Positions 23,704 through 36,749 are shown, counted from the first letter of the stretch. The stretch: DNA of 64,000 bases from Argopecten irradians (GCF_041381155.1 NC_091137.1:22799655-22863654), one strand, 5' to 3'. A program made the numbers and translations. Notes: generated by a model not told the origin, from the letters alone.

Positions 23704-25406
23704 CACAGGGACCTGGCACGAAAATTTTTAACCAACAGTATACATATATACTGGCTGGCGACATATTATCGTGAAAAAATAGCGATTTTTCTCGATTTTT
23801 TTCTAAACGTTGTATTTAAATTTAGATTTTTAGAGTTGTAAATAAGCTTTAGTCCACAACACTTTAAATAAATAAGCTTTAAGTGAATTTATATGATATT
23901 TTACAATAAACACAGCCCTTTGAAAAAAGTCGGTCAAATAGGTTTTCGTGTCATTTTACTGAACATATTATCGTGATTTTTTTCAAAAAAATATTGAAAA
24001 TAGTTACGTGTGATGGAATAAATTAAATTTGGTATCAACATAAAGATAAACATTTGAACTATTTTTAAAAAAAATAATTGATGTAAAAACTGCGTTTCAA
24101 ACGAGAGAAAACGTGTATTGTTTATAACATGTCAAATCGTTAGATTACGCTGACAGGGGAAATGAAGAGGTCGCCATTTACCAATCTATTTCTGGCAAAA
24201 TGACAAATATTTCTCACATGTCTGTATAAATTATTCTGAATAAATATAAAAGATATTTGAATGATTTCTGATGGTGATTAATTCTTTAAACAATAAAATA
24301 GCAAATCAAATCGGCATTGTTTACTACCTTGTATTTTGTCGTCTGGTCAAAAGCGCTTGAGTGACCCAGATAAGCGTTCTTTTCTAAGATTGAATTACCT
24401 CCCTTATAACATTAGTTTTTTGAACGCTGTTGTCTGTCATCAGAGGAAGCAGATGATATATAAATCGGGACTATTATCTTAGAATAAAGCCGATATCATG
24501 CATTCCCCTGGGCTTATGTTGTACTTGTAAGGTAAGATTTACTGAAATTTGGTATTTTTATGTTAAAAATTAAATTTTCTACTAAATTTGAAAATATTGT
24601 TGGTAATTTTGGTAGGTGTCATCTTTCTAAACACAAAACCGTTTAAAAATCGCATTCAGTGCAACCCGCCAATCAAAATCACGATAATATGTTCTTCACG
24701 ATAATATGTCGCCAACCAGTATATATTATAGTATCAAGGGTATGAACTCGGCGGTCGAGACAAACGGACCTATTTTTTCAAAACCGTGATTATTTTAATA
24801 AATGGATTCTATACAACATTGACGGATATCTTACCTTAAAGAGAAATAATTTTTCTTTCCATTGAGTTCATCCACAATCTCCTTTGGAGGTGTCATGACC
24901 CGTACTTTGTAGAAACTCCATTTAAACATCGTGTAGCTCACTTACTTTAATCACAGGGCCTTGTTACTATTGATGATACATACATAGACGTGACCTATCT
25001 TATATATATGGATGTGGATGAACACAGTTATGGGTACTCTTTACCACCACAAGCGTAGATTTTGTGATTTTGGCTTGGTTTTTGAGGTGCCCATTAGAGC
25101 CGAGACGACATTTCGACCGGACAGGGAAATGTCTACCTAGCATATTTTTAGCAAATTTCCCGATTCATCAAGCCATAACTTCGTCAATACATGGCCAATT
25201 TTGTTCATCAAGGACTCAATGGAAAGAAAAATTATTTCTCTTTAAGGTAAGATATCCGTCAATGTTGTATAGAACCCATTTATTAAAATAATCACGGTTT
25301 TAAAAAAATCGGTCCGTTTTTCTCGACCGCCGAGTTCATACCCTTGATACTATAATATATATATATGTATATTATTGGTTAATTTTTTTCGTGCCAGGTC
25401 CCTGTG
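23704..25406. mobile_element. 1.7-kb non-autonomous DNA transposon with 8-bp duplication
   Basis: Terminal inverted repeats CACAGGGACCTGGCACGAAA at 23704 and its complement ending at 25406, flanked by a perfect 8-bp direct repeat gttacacc (23696-23703 and 25407-25414). An 8-bp duplication fits hAT, P or Merlin. Inside, arms at about 24715-24870 and 25205-25360 mirror each other (aacattgacggatatcttac and complement), and gataatatgtcgccaaccag near 24700 mirrors ctggctggcgacatattatc near 23752. No transposase frame was seen. Confidence 0.8.
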
Positions 25407-25434
25407 GTTACACCTATCTCATAGTAAAACTGGA

Positions 25435-26110
25435 GGCAACAGAATAGAACAGGTAATTTAGTCATACGATGTACATCAAAAGAGCCGTATAACGGTACAC
25501 TGTGGTTGACTGTGGTCGGCTAAAAAACGATAAAAATCATACTCTACATGGTACTATCTACGAGAAGGTTGGAAAGCCTTAGACTCCGAATTTCTAACCC
25601 ACTTCGGCTGCAATCTCATCATCCTCGATACTCCAGGGGTTCCGATCACTTACGATCTCTACACCCCTGGACTATCTCATCGTAAAACTGGAGACAACAG
25701 AATGGAACAGGTAATTTAGTCATCTGATGTACATCAAAAGAGCCGTATAACGGTACACTGTGGTTGGCTGTGTGGCTTTGATGTTAGGCGTCGCTCTCTC
25801 TGTAGTCTTCAAAGGAAATCTTTGCTAGCCTGTGATTGGTCAAATGTTTTCAGCTGAGCTGCCTTCAATTTCACTATGAGATAGTCCAGGGGTGTAGAGA
25901 TCGTAAGTGATCGGAACCCCTGGAATATCGAGGATGCAATCTCATTGGCCTGTTTGAATAGTAACGGCGAACTCCATATATAGATGTACAACGTCCCGAG
26001 AAGAGAGACTTCGACCAATGAGATTAAAAAACGATAAAAATCATACTCTACATGGTACTATCTATACAGATAGTACCATGTAGAGTATGATTTTTATCGT
26101 TTTTAATCTA
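25435..26110. repeat. Complex of nested inverted and direct repeats
   Basis: The block ccaggggttccgatcactta with gatctctacacccctgg occurs forward at 25632-25670 and inverted at 25890-25925. The block aggtaatttagtcat with acatcaaaagagccgtataa is repeated at 25450 and 25708. The block cgataaaaatcatactctac occurs at 25527, 26030 and inverted at 26078, giving a near-perfect palindrome centred near 26065. Confidence 0.7.
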
Positions 26111-26200
26111 GACCTCTTAAACGTCAAAAAATGGTCTTAGGGCACTCTGGTGGGTCCATGATTATATAATCTGTAACTAATTCTCAGATCCCCGTGATCC
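26108..26200 (+). repeat. Repeat shared with 58785-58880
   Basis: Both hold tctagacc, aatggtctta, ggcact and gtaactaattctcagatcc in the same order with small differences. In both places tttttatcg lies just upstream. Confidence 0.6.
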
Positions 26201-26204
26201 AATG

Positions 26205-26300
26205 AAGGGTAGTTGCCACGGTCATGTAAGGACGTCCCATGTTTGCTCGTGGAGGAAAGCCGGAGTACCCGGAGAAAAAAACCACCGACAGTGGTCAGTA
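26205..26300 (-). repeat. SINE fragment (central and tail part)
   Basis: Contains ggtcatgtaaggacgt and gaggaaagccggagtacccg, the same blocks in the same order as in the complete SINE at 57616-57833; the tRNA-like head is absent. Confidence 0.7.
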
Positions 26301-26329
26301 AATTGGGTTGTAATTGATAAAAAAGCTGT

Positions 26330-27335
26330 CTAATAAAACAAAAGAAAAGTTGATGGCGGGATATTTTTGGAATTAAATTACATTTCTATATCTACACCAT
26401 TCATTAATGGAGGAAACAGTCCTGTTTTGAGACATGTATGGCGCAATTTAGCAGGTAATATCATTTGTATTCGAAACATTTAATTAGTCGTTTTACATTG
26501 ATTAAAATCTTTAAGATAATATATACATACTCGCTATACCGTTCCAAAAGTTTCTAAGCTAAACTATTGCAGCTACATGTACATCATTTGTGTATCCATT
26601 ACACTTTTTTATATTACATGTACATCCAGAGATATAATATCTAAATCTCTGCTGTATTACATTTGACATTTACAATAACATCAAAATGATTTTTGTGAAA
26701 TTAAAACTATTACCATGTACAAGTACAGTATACACACATCTGTACATGTGTGATACTATAGTGATGTTAGATTGACCAAGTATAGACCGGGCACACTTCA
26801 ATGATACAGTTGACGAGGCTGTAATGGGGCCGTATGGCATCCGCTGTCACTGTGAGTCCTATAATTATATAATCAATCATGTATATAGTTACTACATTTA
26901 CGTAGTATACCAATCGAAATTACTTCTCGGGCAGATTTCCGTCGATCTTAAGAAATCATCCTCAAATTAAGATTGTCGGAAAAGAGATGGTTTATATGGA
27001 GCACAGTCGATAATAATGTATGTGAAATGAAACATATTTCATTGTTGAATAACAAAAGGATTGGACACGAGTTATATATAATTTCATTCATTTATGTGTC
27101 ACATTATATATGCCAGACTGTTAATATCAAGTGCATGTTATTTTGAAAACAAAAATGAAATTGACAAAATCACAAAACACTTTGCAGCCACCGAATGTGA
27201 TTTCTTAAAAATCAAGCACAATGAATTTCTCCATATGAAGCTCTTTATCGCTTGTAATTTTAAGTTAATTTTATCCTGTGTTGTATTGTAGAAATAAATA
27301 TACATGTACACTTGTATATCACTGTGGGTTAAGTT
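26330..27335. other. Gene-free AT-rich stretch
   Basis: No supported coding exon, RNA gene or element boundary. Confidence 0.45.
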
Positions 27336-27339
27336 TGAC

Positions 27340-27408
27340 CAAGGACGTATATGAGAAGGATAAGTCACACTGGGTTTTGGAGACTTATAAATCACTTATA
27401 AATCCTTG
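27340..27408. mobile_element. 69-bp deletion derivative of the CAAGGA hAT-like MITE
   Basis: Starts CAAGGACGTATATGAGAAGG, continues agtcacactgggttttgg as in the right part of 57368-57989, and ends CTTATAAATCCTTG. The flanks share gtttgac, a 7-bp direct repeat. Confidence 0.7.
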
Positions 27409-27571
27409 GTTTGACTGATGCGTCAAAAGAATAACAGGAAATGCAATTTAATTTTCTTATTCTGATTGTCCATCGTTAGTTTATAAATAGATATTAGTGC
27501 ATTAGTCGGCACTGTCGGGTACTATCAAATAAATTTTGTTTTCCGAAATCTTACATTTACCGACAAAAATC

Positions 27572-27750
27572 AACTTCGCTAGCCAAGGGTATTAGTCTAA
27601 TTCTCTTTCTACTACCCTTGGCTAGCGAAGTTGGACAAAAATGTACATAAAAAATATCTCGACAACGAAAAAGAATGCGGGATTTTAGAAGTTGGACAAA
27701 AATGTACATAAAAAATATCTCGACAACGAAAAAGAATGCGGGATTTTAAA
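27572..27750. repeat. 20-bp perfect inverted repeat plus a doubled 61-bp block
   Basis: Arms 27572-27591 and 27613-27632 (aacttcgctagccaagggta and its complement) are perfect with a 21-bp loop. From 27628 a 61-bp block starting aagttggacaaaaatgtac is repeated once at 27689 without visible change. Confidence 0.8.
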
Positions 27751-27879
27751 GTTTCTCATCAGTTTCTCATCAGTCCAACATCATTGGGAAGCCACAAACG
27801 GCTTGTAAAGATGTATAGTGATATTTACAATAATGGTAAAATATTTAAAATGATTGCTCAAATCCTTAAAAGTATGTCC

Positions 27880-29225
27880 TAGGTTTATGTATAATATAAT
27901 GTCTTTCCTAGGTTGATGGTGAAAATTTCGTGGCGTGGTTTTTCCAGTGCTTGTTTAGCCTATTTTTGAAAATATTCAGGTTTTCAGCATTGACCACATC
28001 AACAGGGAGAGAATTCCAGGACTCCACTATCCTGTTACTGAAAACATTTCTTGCCGAGTTGAGACGAAAGGGTTTCTTGTAGAGTTTTTTATTATGACCT
28101 CTTGTACCTGTGTGTCTCATTGGAGTACACATGATCTCACTGGTAACAATATCGATTTTGTTGGTAATTTTGAAGGTCTCCACCATATCGGCCCTCAGTC
28201 TTCTATATTCAAGTGTTGGGATACCCAGGGTCTTCAATCGGTCCGGATAGGAGAGATCTTTGAGGTTTACTAGTCTTTTTGTGCCTCTTCGTTGAACGTT
28301 TTCGATGGTTTTATATCTTTTTTAATCCAGGGAGACCAAACGACAGAACAGTATTCCAAATGGTCTAACCAGAGTCTTATACAGTGTTTTAAAAGTTTGG
28401 TTGTCAAGATACGTGAATGTTCTAAAAATGATACCCATGATTTGGTTTCCCTTTGTTGAAGCTTTATTCACTTGATTTGTAAACTTCAGGGTATTATCTA
28501 TTGTGACTCCCAGATCTTTTTCACTGTTGGTTTTCCCAAGTCGTATTCTGTTGTCGCCGTCCTTTATGGTGTATTGTCTGTTAATGGGGATATTTCCAAT
28601 TTCCATATGCTTGCATTTTTCTTTATTTAGTTTCATTAACCAGAGGTCAGTCCAATCGGAGATCCTGTCAATATTTCTCTGTAGCTCTTCACAGTCCTGT
28701 AATGTGTTGATTTTTTAATACAATTTGGTATCATCCGCAAATAGTTTGGTAACACAATTCACTACCTCTGGGATGTCATTGACATAAATTAGAAATAGTA
28801 TGGGCCCGAGTACACTTCCTTGAGGTACACCGCTTTTTACTTTTTTGGTTTTGGAGCTTGTTCCATTTATAATAACCTTTTGTTGTAGTCCCGACAGAAA
28901 TTGTTGAATCCATGACAGAATTTTGCCTCCAATTCCATAGGATTTTAATTTGTATATGAGGAGTCTATGGGACACTTTGTCAAAGGCTTTACTAAAATCC
29001 AAATAAATAACATCGATGTTGTTGTTGTTGTCAAGGGCCTGTGTCCAGTGTTCTAATACCTCCAGGAGCTGTGTTGTGCAAGACTTGCCTGGCGTAAATC
29101 CATGTTGTTCTGGTGACAGTAAATTGTTGATCTTTAGGTGTTCCATGATCTTGTCACGTATTATCCTCTGCATGATTTTACAGGGTACAGATGACAGACT
29201 AATAGGACGATAGTTATTTGGATCC
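27880..29225 (-). mobile_element. CR1/Jockey-like LINE, 5'-truncated
   Basis: Minus-strand frames cover reverse transcriptase and the C-terminus in order: KIMQRIIRDKIM, SPEQHGFTPGKSCTTQLLEV, VIYLDFSKAFDKVSH (first catalytic Asp), SGVPQGSVLGPILFLIYVND, LFADDTKLY (paired Asp), then LNKEKCKHMEIGN, LGVTIDNTLKFTNQV, YKTLVRP, and finally GIPTLEYRRLRADMVETFKI through ESWNSLPVDVV. Open pieces are 29173-28715, 28636-28322 and 28237-27908, broken by frameshifts and stops. The 5' half of the element is absent. Less decayed than the fragment at 21150-21890. Confidence 0.88.
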
Positions 29226-29965
29226 TTTGTTAAAAAGAACTACATTTAATACACGTTTATCTAACTCTCTGATGTTATAAAGCGGAGTAGCTTTACAAGT
29301 GAGACTTATATATCCTTAGTAGAAAAAAGTCAGGGTTACTGGTGAAAAAGGAGCTGGTAGAACTGGCCATAGTACCATTCAGTGAAATGTTTAACCGGAA
29401 ATCTGCTACTTTGCGTGTCCGTGTGATGTGTTCAAATATCTGACAATCCCTTTAATACATTGAATATACCTGGAATTTTTGGCATAATTTGCGTTTGATT
29501 ACCTATGTATATTATACTTTTAGTTATTTTCTTTGTATTGATGCAGATCATATCTAGCATTGATAGTTGATTTCAATATCAACCTTTTTTTTAGAAAATC
29601 ACAAGCAGAGTGCTTTCTTCGTCAAAAGTTTTCCATTTAATAACAAAACTTGTTCGAAGTGAGTAATCCCGAAATTCCATTTCCATATATGGTTATGCCA
29701 ATTTAAGGAAAAAGGCAAATGTAGTCGATATTAGTTATTTTTTTAAAGTCAAGATGCATTTTTACCTATTTTCCAACATCGAATTTTATTCTCAAATATA
29801 TATCTATATGTTCACTGGCAGTAAATAGGTATGATTTGACATTGGAATGAATTTAGTATAAGTTATGTCTATCTTTATTTTATCGACTAGTTTTTTTTAT
29901 ATCGTAAACACCCATAATACACTCGCAAACGGAAGTAGGGTTTTATAAAGGAAATAAACTTCAAG

Positions 29966-32900
29966 ATGGTGAGTAGAGAGAAATTTTCAGTCGTGATTTC
30001 AGTATTTTTACAGTTGCACATGTATTCATATAGTCGTTTATATCCATTAGTTCACGTGCATATCTTATCTCTTTTCAGTCTCAAATGTCAGAAGACCAGT
30101 TGTCTGGTAAGTTTAGAAAATATCTTGGTACTCATAACAAAGTAGGCTAACTTTATCTGACTCTAAATTCCGACGGGGTGTGTCCGAAGCTTCTTCAAGT
30201 TCTTGTCGAGCTTTTAATCGAAATTCCTAAAAAGTTGATATATCAGATTCCTTGATCATTATTGTCTATCGACTCCAACTGATGTGTTTATGATAAGCTT
30301 CATGAATGCTACAAGACTGGTTATTGGATTGCAGTGGTGTATAAGCGCGAACACTTCCGGAGTTGTTGGTCAATCAGTTTTGTATAGGGCTGTACATGTC
30401 TAACATGTGGCGATCCGATCCACGATTCAGGGTTGACGATTCACAGATCGGATCACGAATCACCAGTTAGATACAAGCAAAAGATTTAATTGAAGTAAAA
30501 CTGTTTTTATTGATAAATCAATAATGGTCTTATATATATTGATAAATGTTTGATTGATAATAAAACCAATTGTAGCAGTTTTACATTCCTTGTCATTAAG
30601 CAATAGAGTTACAGGTGAAGTACAGCAGGATTCCGTCACTGTAACTGTAAAAAAAATCGAATCATTTGAATTTTGAAATGACGTCATCTCAAAAATACTA
30701 CTGCACATCAATTACGGCATGAATCAAAGTCAAACCATCAGTGAAGTGGTACACTGTATATAAATATTATGGTAAGGCATAAATCACCATATCGAAACAT
30801 TTCATTGTTACTTTTATTTTGGTCATATACAGAAAAACATTGAGATTGAGAAAAAAATTATTTAAAATCCATAAGATTAGCTTATCATTTAATTTGGTTC
30901 TAGGCCTATAGTTTTTATTTTAAATCAGGTGATTTATGATTTTGACTCATAATTAGCCTACCTTTCGTTTTTGACATGGGGTTCACATTCAGTACTCAGT
31001 TGCCTAATATAATATATTCATATTTTTACATATTTCCGACCCGTAATGAAAACGAAATCGATAATAATCTTTTACATCTCTAGAATTTAATAATTACGTT
31101 TTATCATTATTATTTTATGAAGAACTCACAACATTGCATCGAAGCGAGGGTACGAAAATAACATGTTGCTAGCTTTACTTCACGCAGCTCTTGTGTACTT
31201 CCAGTCTACTTCAAAGTGAAAACATCGATGATATTTAGACTTTAGTGTACATTCCTTCACATTTTGAGCTATGAGAGCATTAAAGAAGGTATTATTTTTT
31301 GCTTTTGAAAGATCGCGATCCACAAATATCAGGAGTAACGAATATTCGTATCCGATCTTTCTCAATAATTTGTGAATACTCGGATACTCGTTACAGCCCT
31401 AGTCTTGTAGCATTCACATTCATACGAAATTAGAATTGGACACAACAGGACTGGACATGACAGCTATCACCAAGATGGGATTGCACTCTCTAATAGGACA
31501 GACATAGATTACAATTAACATTATAACATTATAATAAGCAGAAATTTTCCAATAATTCTATTAATGATTTAGCATTATGCCTGGAAATACTGAATTCCTC
31601 ATAAATTAACAAATAACCTCCCTTTATTCAATCCTAGTGAAAATTTCATATGGTTTCATTAATACCGCGGTGATAAATATGGAGCGAGAACAGCTTACTT
31701 GTTAATATTTCAATTAATACCTGTAAAGAAAAATTAAAGATTTGATTGAAAGCACAAGACAAGACAAAAGAACAAGAGGCCCACCCCGGGCCTTAACAGT
31801 CACCCGGAAGTCTTGATAAAAATATCAAAATATATGTGCTGAAATATTGTTTGAATATTGCTTTCATTAATGTATTCTCTTTCTTCAGAAATCCAAGAAG
31901 TTTTCAACATATTTGATTCTAAAGGTGATGGAAAGATAGCTGCCAGTCAACTTGGGGATGTTTTGCGTGCACTTGGGCAGAATCCTACAGAGCATGAAGT
32001 GAAAAAATGTGGCTACAGTAATAATCCAGGTACTGTCTATACATACAGTACAAAAGCAATATATGATTTATACATGTTTACATGTGATTAATGATAGGTA
32101 CAGACATTGATAGAGAATTATATTACTGGTACAGTAAGGAAAATTATAAAATAATTCCTTATGTATCAATGCACATGTCACTAAAGCTTTCATGGTGCAA
32201 ATGCAATCTTTGAATAGTATACACTAGTACCTAAAAATTATTACTTTTAGAAATGGTATACTGTATTTAATTCAATAAATTGTAATGAAATGGTTTACCA
32301 GGGGAAAAAATAGAAGATACACTGTAACTATAAAATAATCTCATGGGCATCCAAATGACCCTTTATTTTAGATCATTATTTAACAATTTCAGAAGTCAAA
32401 TCATGTATTTTCTCAGAAACCTTAGGGGTAAAAAAATACAGCATTCAACATGTTTTTTCTAATGTAGTGTGAAGTCAAATGTAATTTTGAAAAAAATATC
32501 TGCGGGGGAAAAAAAAAATTAAATGACATGAATTATAAATTTATAGATGCCAGAGTTTCGTTTGAGGTGTTCATCCCCATTCTCCAGACAATCAGTAAGA
32601 ACAGAGACCAGGCTACCCTGGAAGATTACATAGAGGGTCTGAAAATGTTTGACAAAGACCAGAACGGTTTCATCACATCCGCAGAACTGCGTCATATACT
32701 TACATCACTTGGTAAGTTTCCAGGAAAGTTAAAACTGCAGCCAAATGACATGATAACTAGCCTCGCACAATAGATAGGGTTGTATATTATGTAGCTATCA
32801 ATATGCATCATGTTACTTTCAAACATTGTGTTTATCTTGTCTGGGCTACCATCTCAATAAAACTTCATCCATTTGCCATGATTTGGAAATGCTGTATAGT

Positions 32901-34146
32901 CAGTTATTTTTGTTGGTTTGATATTTGGTTTTGAAGTTCTGGGGGAAATATGGAGAAATGAATGAGATATATATATACAGACCCTTATAGACTAATAACA
33001 ACATTTGAAAACCACAAAAATTCCATTTTCAGGTTTCTAGTACAAATTATGAAAAATTTTAACCTGCACAAACAATAGCTATCCTAAAATAATTTATACT
33101 GAATTTCACAAAGAGTTTCAGATGTTATTACCACAGTCTCCCACAACACTCACCTCGCACTACATACACGCAACACACCACATACATGGGAGGCCGTCCT
33201 TACATGACCATAGCTGTTAATAGGACGTTAATAAATCAAACAAACAAACAAACATTCAGATGTTATTATATTATAGAAATACCTGAGTAATTTAAGTATT
33301 CTTTTGTTGTTAATTTGTTGTAGTGAATAGCTTGACAAAGTTATTAGCTTGTTTAAATATTAATATTTGTTGTGTGTGTACAGGAGATAGAATGACAGAT
33401 GATGATTGTGACCAGCTTTTCCAAGGCCAGGAGGATGCTCAGGGCAATGTAAACTACGAAGGTGAGCTTTGAAGCATAATTGTATACTAATTTCTGAGTT
33501 CAAAAGGTGTATTATAGTGGAAGATTCTTGGAACATGGGATAAAAAAAAAATCATATTTGCTTGATGGTTTCTAAAAATGAAGTAAATCTCATCCAGGAG
33601 TAGTTCTGAGTCCTTCATTCAGGGCATCCATTAACCTGAGACTTTGAATCATTGGGGCAGCAAAATTGATACACAATTTTTGCATGCCATGCATCAATCT
33701 GATGCTTAAAATTTTGACCACCACTGCATATAATATTTGTAGACAAAGATATATAGCATTAGTTGAAAAGTGAACTCCTGAGAAATATTGAGCTCAACAC
33801 ACACATTTAGAACTGTCTGTAAAACCAAATTATATTTAAAAACTATTTAAATCAATCTTAATGATAGAATACAGAAATATGATGAAACTTTAATAAATCT
33901 GTTTTGTTAAACTATCTGTTGTATATGTGCTGGGTAATGATACAAATGGTTATTGTCACAGATTACTGGTAGTTCAACATTTTCATAGATTAACCTCGGT
34001 TATCTTGATCCAGCCATCTTTGCTTTTCAAATAATAAGAGAAATGGATCAAGTAAACTGATACACCTGTTTTAAGAGAGGTTTTATAAAGAGTTAATTTA
34101 AATTAATTTCATTTCAGAATTTATCAAGATGGTGATGAACTGCTAA
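29966..34146 (+). CDS. Myosin essential light chain, non-muscle type (MYL6 / Mlc-c)
   Basis: Six coding exons: 29966-29968 (ATG only), 30079-30106, 31889-32029, 32547-32711, 33384-33461, 34118-34146; 147 aa, the usual length of the family. Reads [20 protein letters not shown], with [68 protein letters not shown]. Four EF-hand-like folds are expected; the first loop ([13 protein letters not shown]) and third ([13 protein letters not shown]) are the best kept. It closely matches insect Mlc-c and vertebrate MYL6 rather than scallop adductor ELC. The protein wraps the second IQ motif of myosin II and stiffens the lever arm. An intron straight after ATG is typical of EF-hand genes. Donors GTGAGT, GTAAGT, GTACTG, GTAAGT and GTGAGC; all phases agree. 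Very high confidence for the family. Confidence 0.95.
30385..31401. mobile_element. hAT-like element in myosin light chain intron 2
   Basis: Ends TAGGGCTGTA at 30385 and its complement TACAGCCCTA at 31401; just inside the right end is the complement of gtaacgagtatccgagtatt, a form common in hAT ends. Flanks gttttgta (30377-30384) and gtcttgta (31402-31409) form an 8-bp duplication with one mismatch. No transposase frame seen. Confidence 0.7.
31772..31815. repeat. Terminal fragment of a tandem-array element
   Basis: Reads aacaagaggcccaccccggg then ccttaacagtcaccc: the AACAAGA plus palindrome end of the E1/E5 type, with no array behind it. Lies in myosin light chain intron 2 close to the exon at 31889. 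Confidence 0.5.
33125..33255 (+). repeat. SINE fragment (central and 3' part)
   Basis: Contains ccgtccttacatgacc, agctgttaataggacgtt and a (caaa)n tail, as in the complete SINE at 57616-57833, with a longer central stretch (cactcacctcgcac...). It lies in intron 4 of the myosin light chain gene. Confidence 0.7.
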
Positions 34147-34194
34147 GATTGTTTGCTTACAAGGCCATTCCTGAGCTGAATTTTGCTGTGACAA

Positions 34195-34200
34195 AATAAA
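34195..34200 (+). promoter_or_regulatory. Poly(A) signal of the myosin light chain gene
   Basis: AATAAA 49 nt after the stop codon, the nearest canonical signal. Confidence 0.6.
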
Positions 34201-36159
34201 CTAGAATGAACAATATATGTGTGAACCAGTTGATTTCTCCTTACATTTAAGACATTTTGCTAAATATTTTTGGACATTTAGAATTCCCTAAAAGCAAAAA
34301 GTTGATAGACAAACACATGGAGACAAAATGGTACAAAATATAATTGGTTTACAGTAGGTATTTGTAGTTCCATGCGAACGGAAGAACAACTTTGCAGAAT
34401 ACAGAATTGACTAATGATTGTTAAAGGTGAAAAAGAAAGACAGTGAAGATCCAGGGAAAAATCTTTTAAGTGTGGTCGCAAATATTCAAAGCATTATTTT
34501 CAAATGATTTCATGGCGAAGATCTGAATGTGCTTAACAATTGGTTGTAATGAGCGCTAAGTGTTTAAAGAGGAAATTGAAATTGGAATCTCCATTATATT
34601 GATACATGATACAATGCAAGAACCATATAGTGTTTTTACAAGGAGATGATGTTGAGAATGTTTCCATTATAAATCCTAGACAAGTGCTATTCCTCTTTGA
34701 GAATTTCCTTATTATTTTTTTAAACAAATTAAGTTCATTTATTATTTAAAAATTGTTGATAATTTCCAAGCAGAATACCAAGTTCAGTGTATTATCAGTT
34801 ACCGTTAAGAAACTAACAAACGTGTTATTTGGGGGAAACTTGTATACCATTTCATTTTTATGATATGAAAATTAAAAAAAAAAAACGGCAAAGTCAAAAA
34901 TGCAAAACGAGCTTGGTTGAAAAATTGATAAAGTATTGAAATCATACTTCTGACTTTTTCATCAACATTTACACATTATTCTTGGATGTTTGTGGACCAT
35001 TATTTTAGTAGAAGCTTTGTTTATTCATTCCATATATTCTTATTTACCTGTAGAGCTGTAGCTTGTTGCCCTAAGCCGAAGTTTAAGTCACTTTTATTCA
35101 ATAAGATGTAAATATCTTTTGAGGGGATAAGGGATGGGTTTAAAAACCTACTGCCATTGGCATTCCTAGTTTCTGTGAACGCACTGCTACATTTTACGCA
35201 TACAATATTCATGTGTACATGATATGATATATACTGCATTGTATATCCTTTGTTAGAATGTGTGTTAAAGTATTTGTGATAATTCCACAAGTATGTTAAT
35301 GTATTTGATGATGTTGGCCATTATTCATACTGAGAATATGGTTTGTTTTTGTGACGAACAAAGAAAATGTGAATTGAACTATTATAAAGCAGAAAATCTA
35401 CTTCAAAAATATTTTACATGGTCGATGATGATCATTATCATTAACACTACTGAATAACAAGTAATAATTTAATATTTACACCCTTAAATAAAAATATATG
35501 AATATTTCAATGTGCTTTGAATTGTTTTTTCACCATCAATATATTGTTAACTGTTGCACTCGGCCACCACATTCCTGTTATCCAATGTACCGTGTTATGA
35601 ATGTTCATTATTTAAAACCTATTAGTGTCAAAGTATATACTGGAATCAATGTTTACTCGCAACGTTTCTAACCCTTGTTATAAATAACTAAATATTTTAA
35701 TAATCCAATCAATTCCCTTTCCTGTACATTTCTGATTTCACTGCTGTTATTAAAAGAACATTTTGACCTTGATAAAAGTACTGGGTGCAATTTAAACTCA
35801 GTTCAAACTCCATACCAGAGGAGGCGGTCTTGTGATATGTCGGGGCATCTTTCCACTGTCACTGCAGCCAAGACATAGCACATTCACATTTCTGTTCGCC
35901 AAAGTTGATAAACACTGATATGTAGATATTGGAGCATATACACTCTTAGTACCCAGCTTAAGGCTGTGTGTAATGCTCTTTTCCATTAAACACTTGCACA
36001 TTGAAAGCACATAAAACTGGGGTTTAGGCATGTTTGTAATTATTTGGTTAGAGCAATATATATAATATGTATATCGCATGTCAAAGAAGCTGCTCCATTG
36101 CACTTCTAAGATCTGGAGATAAAACCCTCAATCTAAATAAAAATATACTTTTAATTCTG
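34201..36159. other. Gene-free stretch
   Basis: No coding exon found. At 35795-35860 a decayed piece (atgtcggggcatcttt) resembles the tRNA-like head of the SINE at 57616-57833. Confidence 0.45.
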
Positions 36160-36290
36160 CTGCACTACGTCATGCTCTACATTACGCTCCAATATAATTA
36201 AAACTTTACTTGAATTCTGCTCCACTACGATGCTAGATACTTTATGCTCCAAAGGAGCTGCATAATGTAGAGCATTGTAGCATAGAGAGT
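36160..36290. repeat. Small foldback repeat
   Basis: The block catgctctacattacgctcc at about 36171-36190 is mirrored by ggagctgcataatgtagagc near 36254-36273; the middle repeats ctgctccactacg-type sequence. Confidence 0.6.
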
Positions 36291-36300
36291 CAATTCAATT

Positions 36301-36430
36301 AAAATGGGTGTTGTCATATTTTTTGTATTTGGTGGATGGACTGATGAATATAACTAACAGTTATGTTATTTTTTACAGAAAATAAGACATTTGATTTTTT
36401 TAAAAATCAAGATATTTGTTAAAAAACCGA
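36301..36430 (+). repeat. Partial copy of the 6887-7570 foldback core
   Basis: The words aaaatgggtgttgtcata, tggtggatggactgatgaat and aacagttatg match the reverse complement of 7228-7310 in the same order. Confidence 0.65.
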
Positions 36431-36656
36431 TTTATACATGTACTATCTACATGTACGTCGCTGTTGAAACATCTGGCTGCGCCTTTGACTTTAGTCATAT
36501 TTAGGCTACACATAGCTGAAAAAATCATGAAAAAAGTCAATCCAAAACAAACCGTTTATTGAACTGTACCATGTGATTATGATTACAAGTTTTTTGATTA
36601 TCGCTGGGTTATAATTAGCCATGCAATAAAATATTAGTGTTTTCAAAATAAAATAT

Positions 36657-36661
36657 AAAAA
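36657..36661 (-). terminator. Pol III terminator of tRNA-Arg
   Basis: Five T residues on the minus strand, 14 nt after the tRNA 3' end. Confidence 0.6.
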
Positions 36662-36675
36662 TGATATTGGGAATT

Positions 36676-36748
36676 CGACCCTGAAGGGACTCGAACCCTC
36701 AATCTTCGGCTCCGGAGGCCGACGCCTTATCCATTAGGCCACAGGGTC
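36676..36748 (-). tRNA. tRNA-Arg (anticodon CCG)
   Basis: The minus strand folds as a full cloverleaf of 73 nt including the discriminator: acceptor GACCCTG/CAGGGTC with discriminator G; D arm GCCT-AATGGATA-AGGC; anticodon arm TCGGC-CTCCGGA-GCCGA with CCG at positions 34-36; five-base variable loop; T arm GAGGG-TTCGAGT-CCCTT (one mismatch-tolerant G-T pair). There is no intron. A and B boxes are intact and a T5 stop follows. It reads codon CGG. It stands alone, without a SINE body or tail, so it looks like a true gene rather than a repeat head. Confidence 0.93.
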
Positions 36749-36749
36749 T

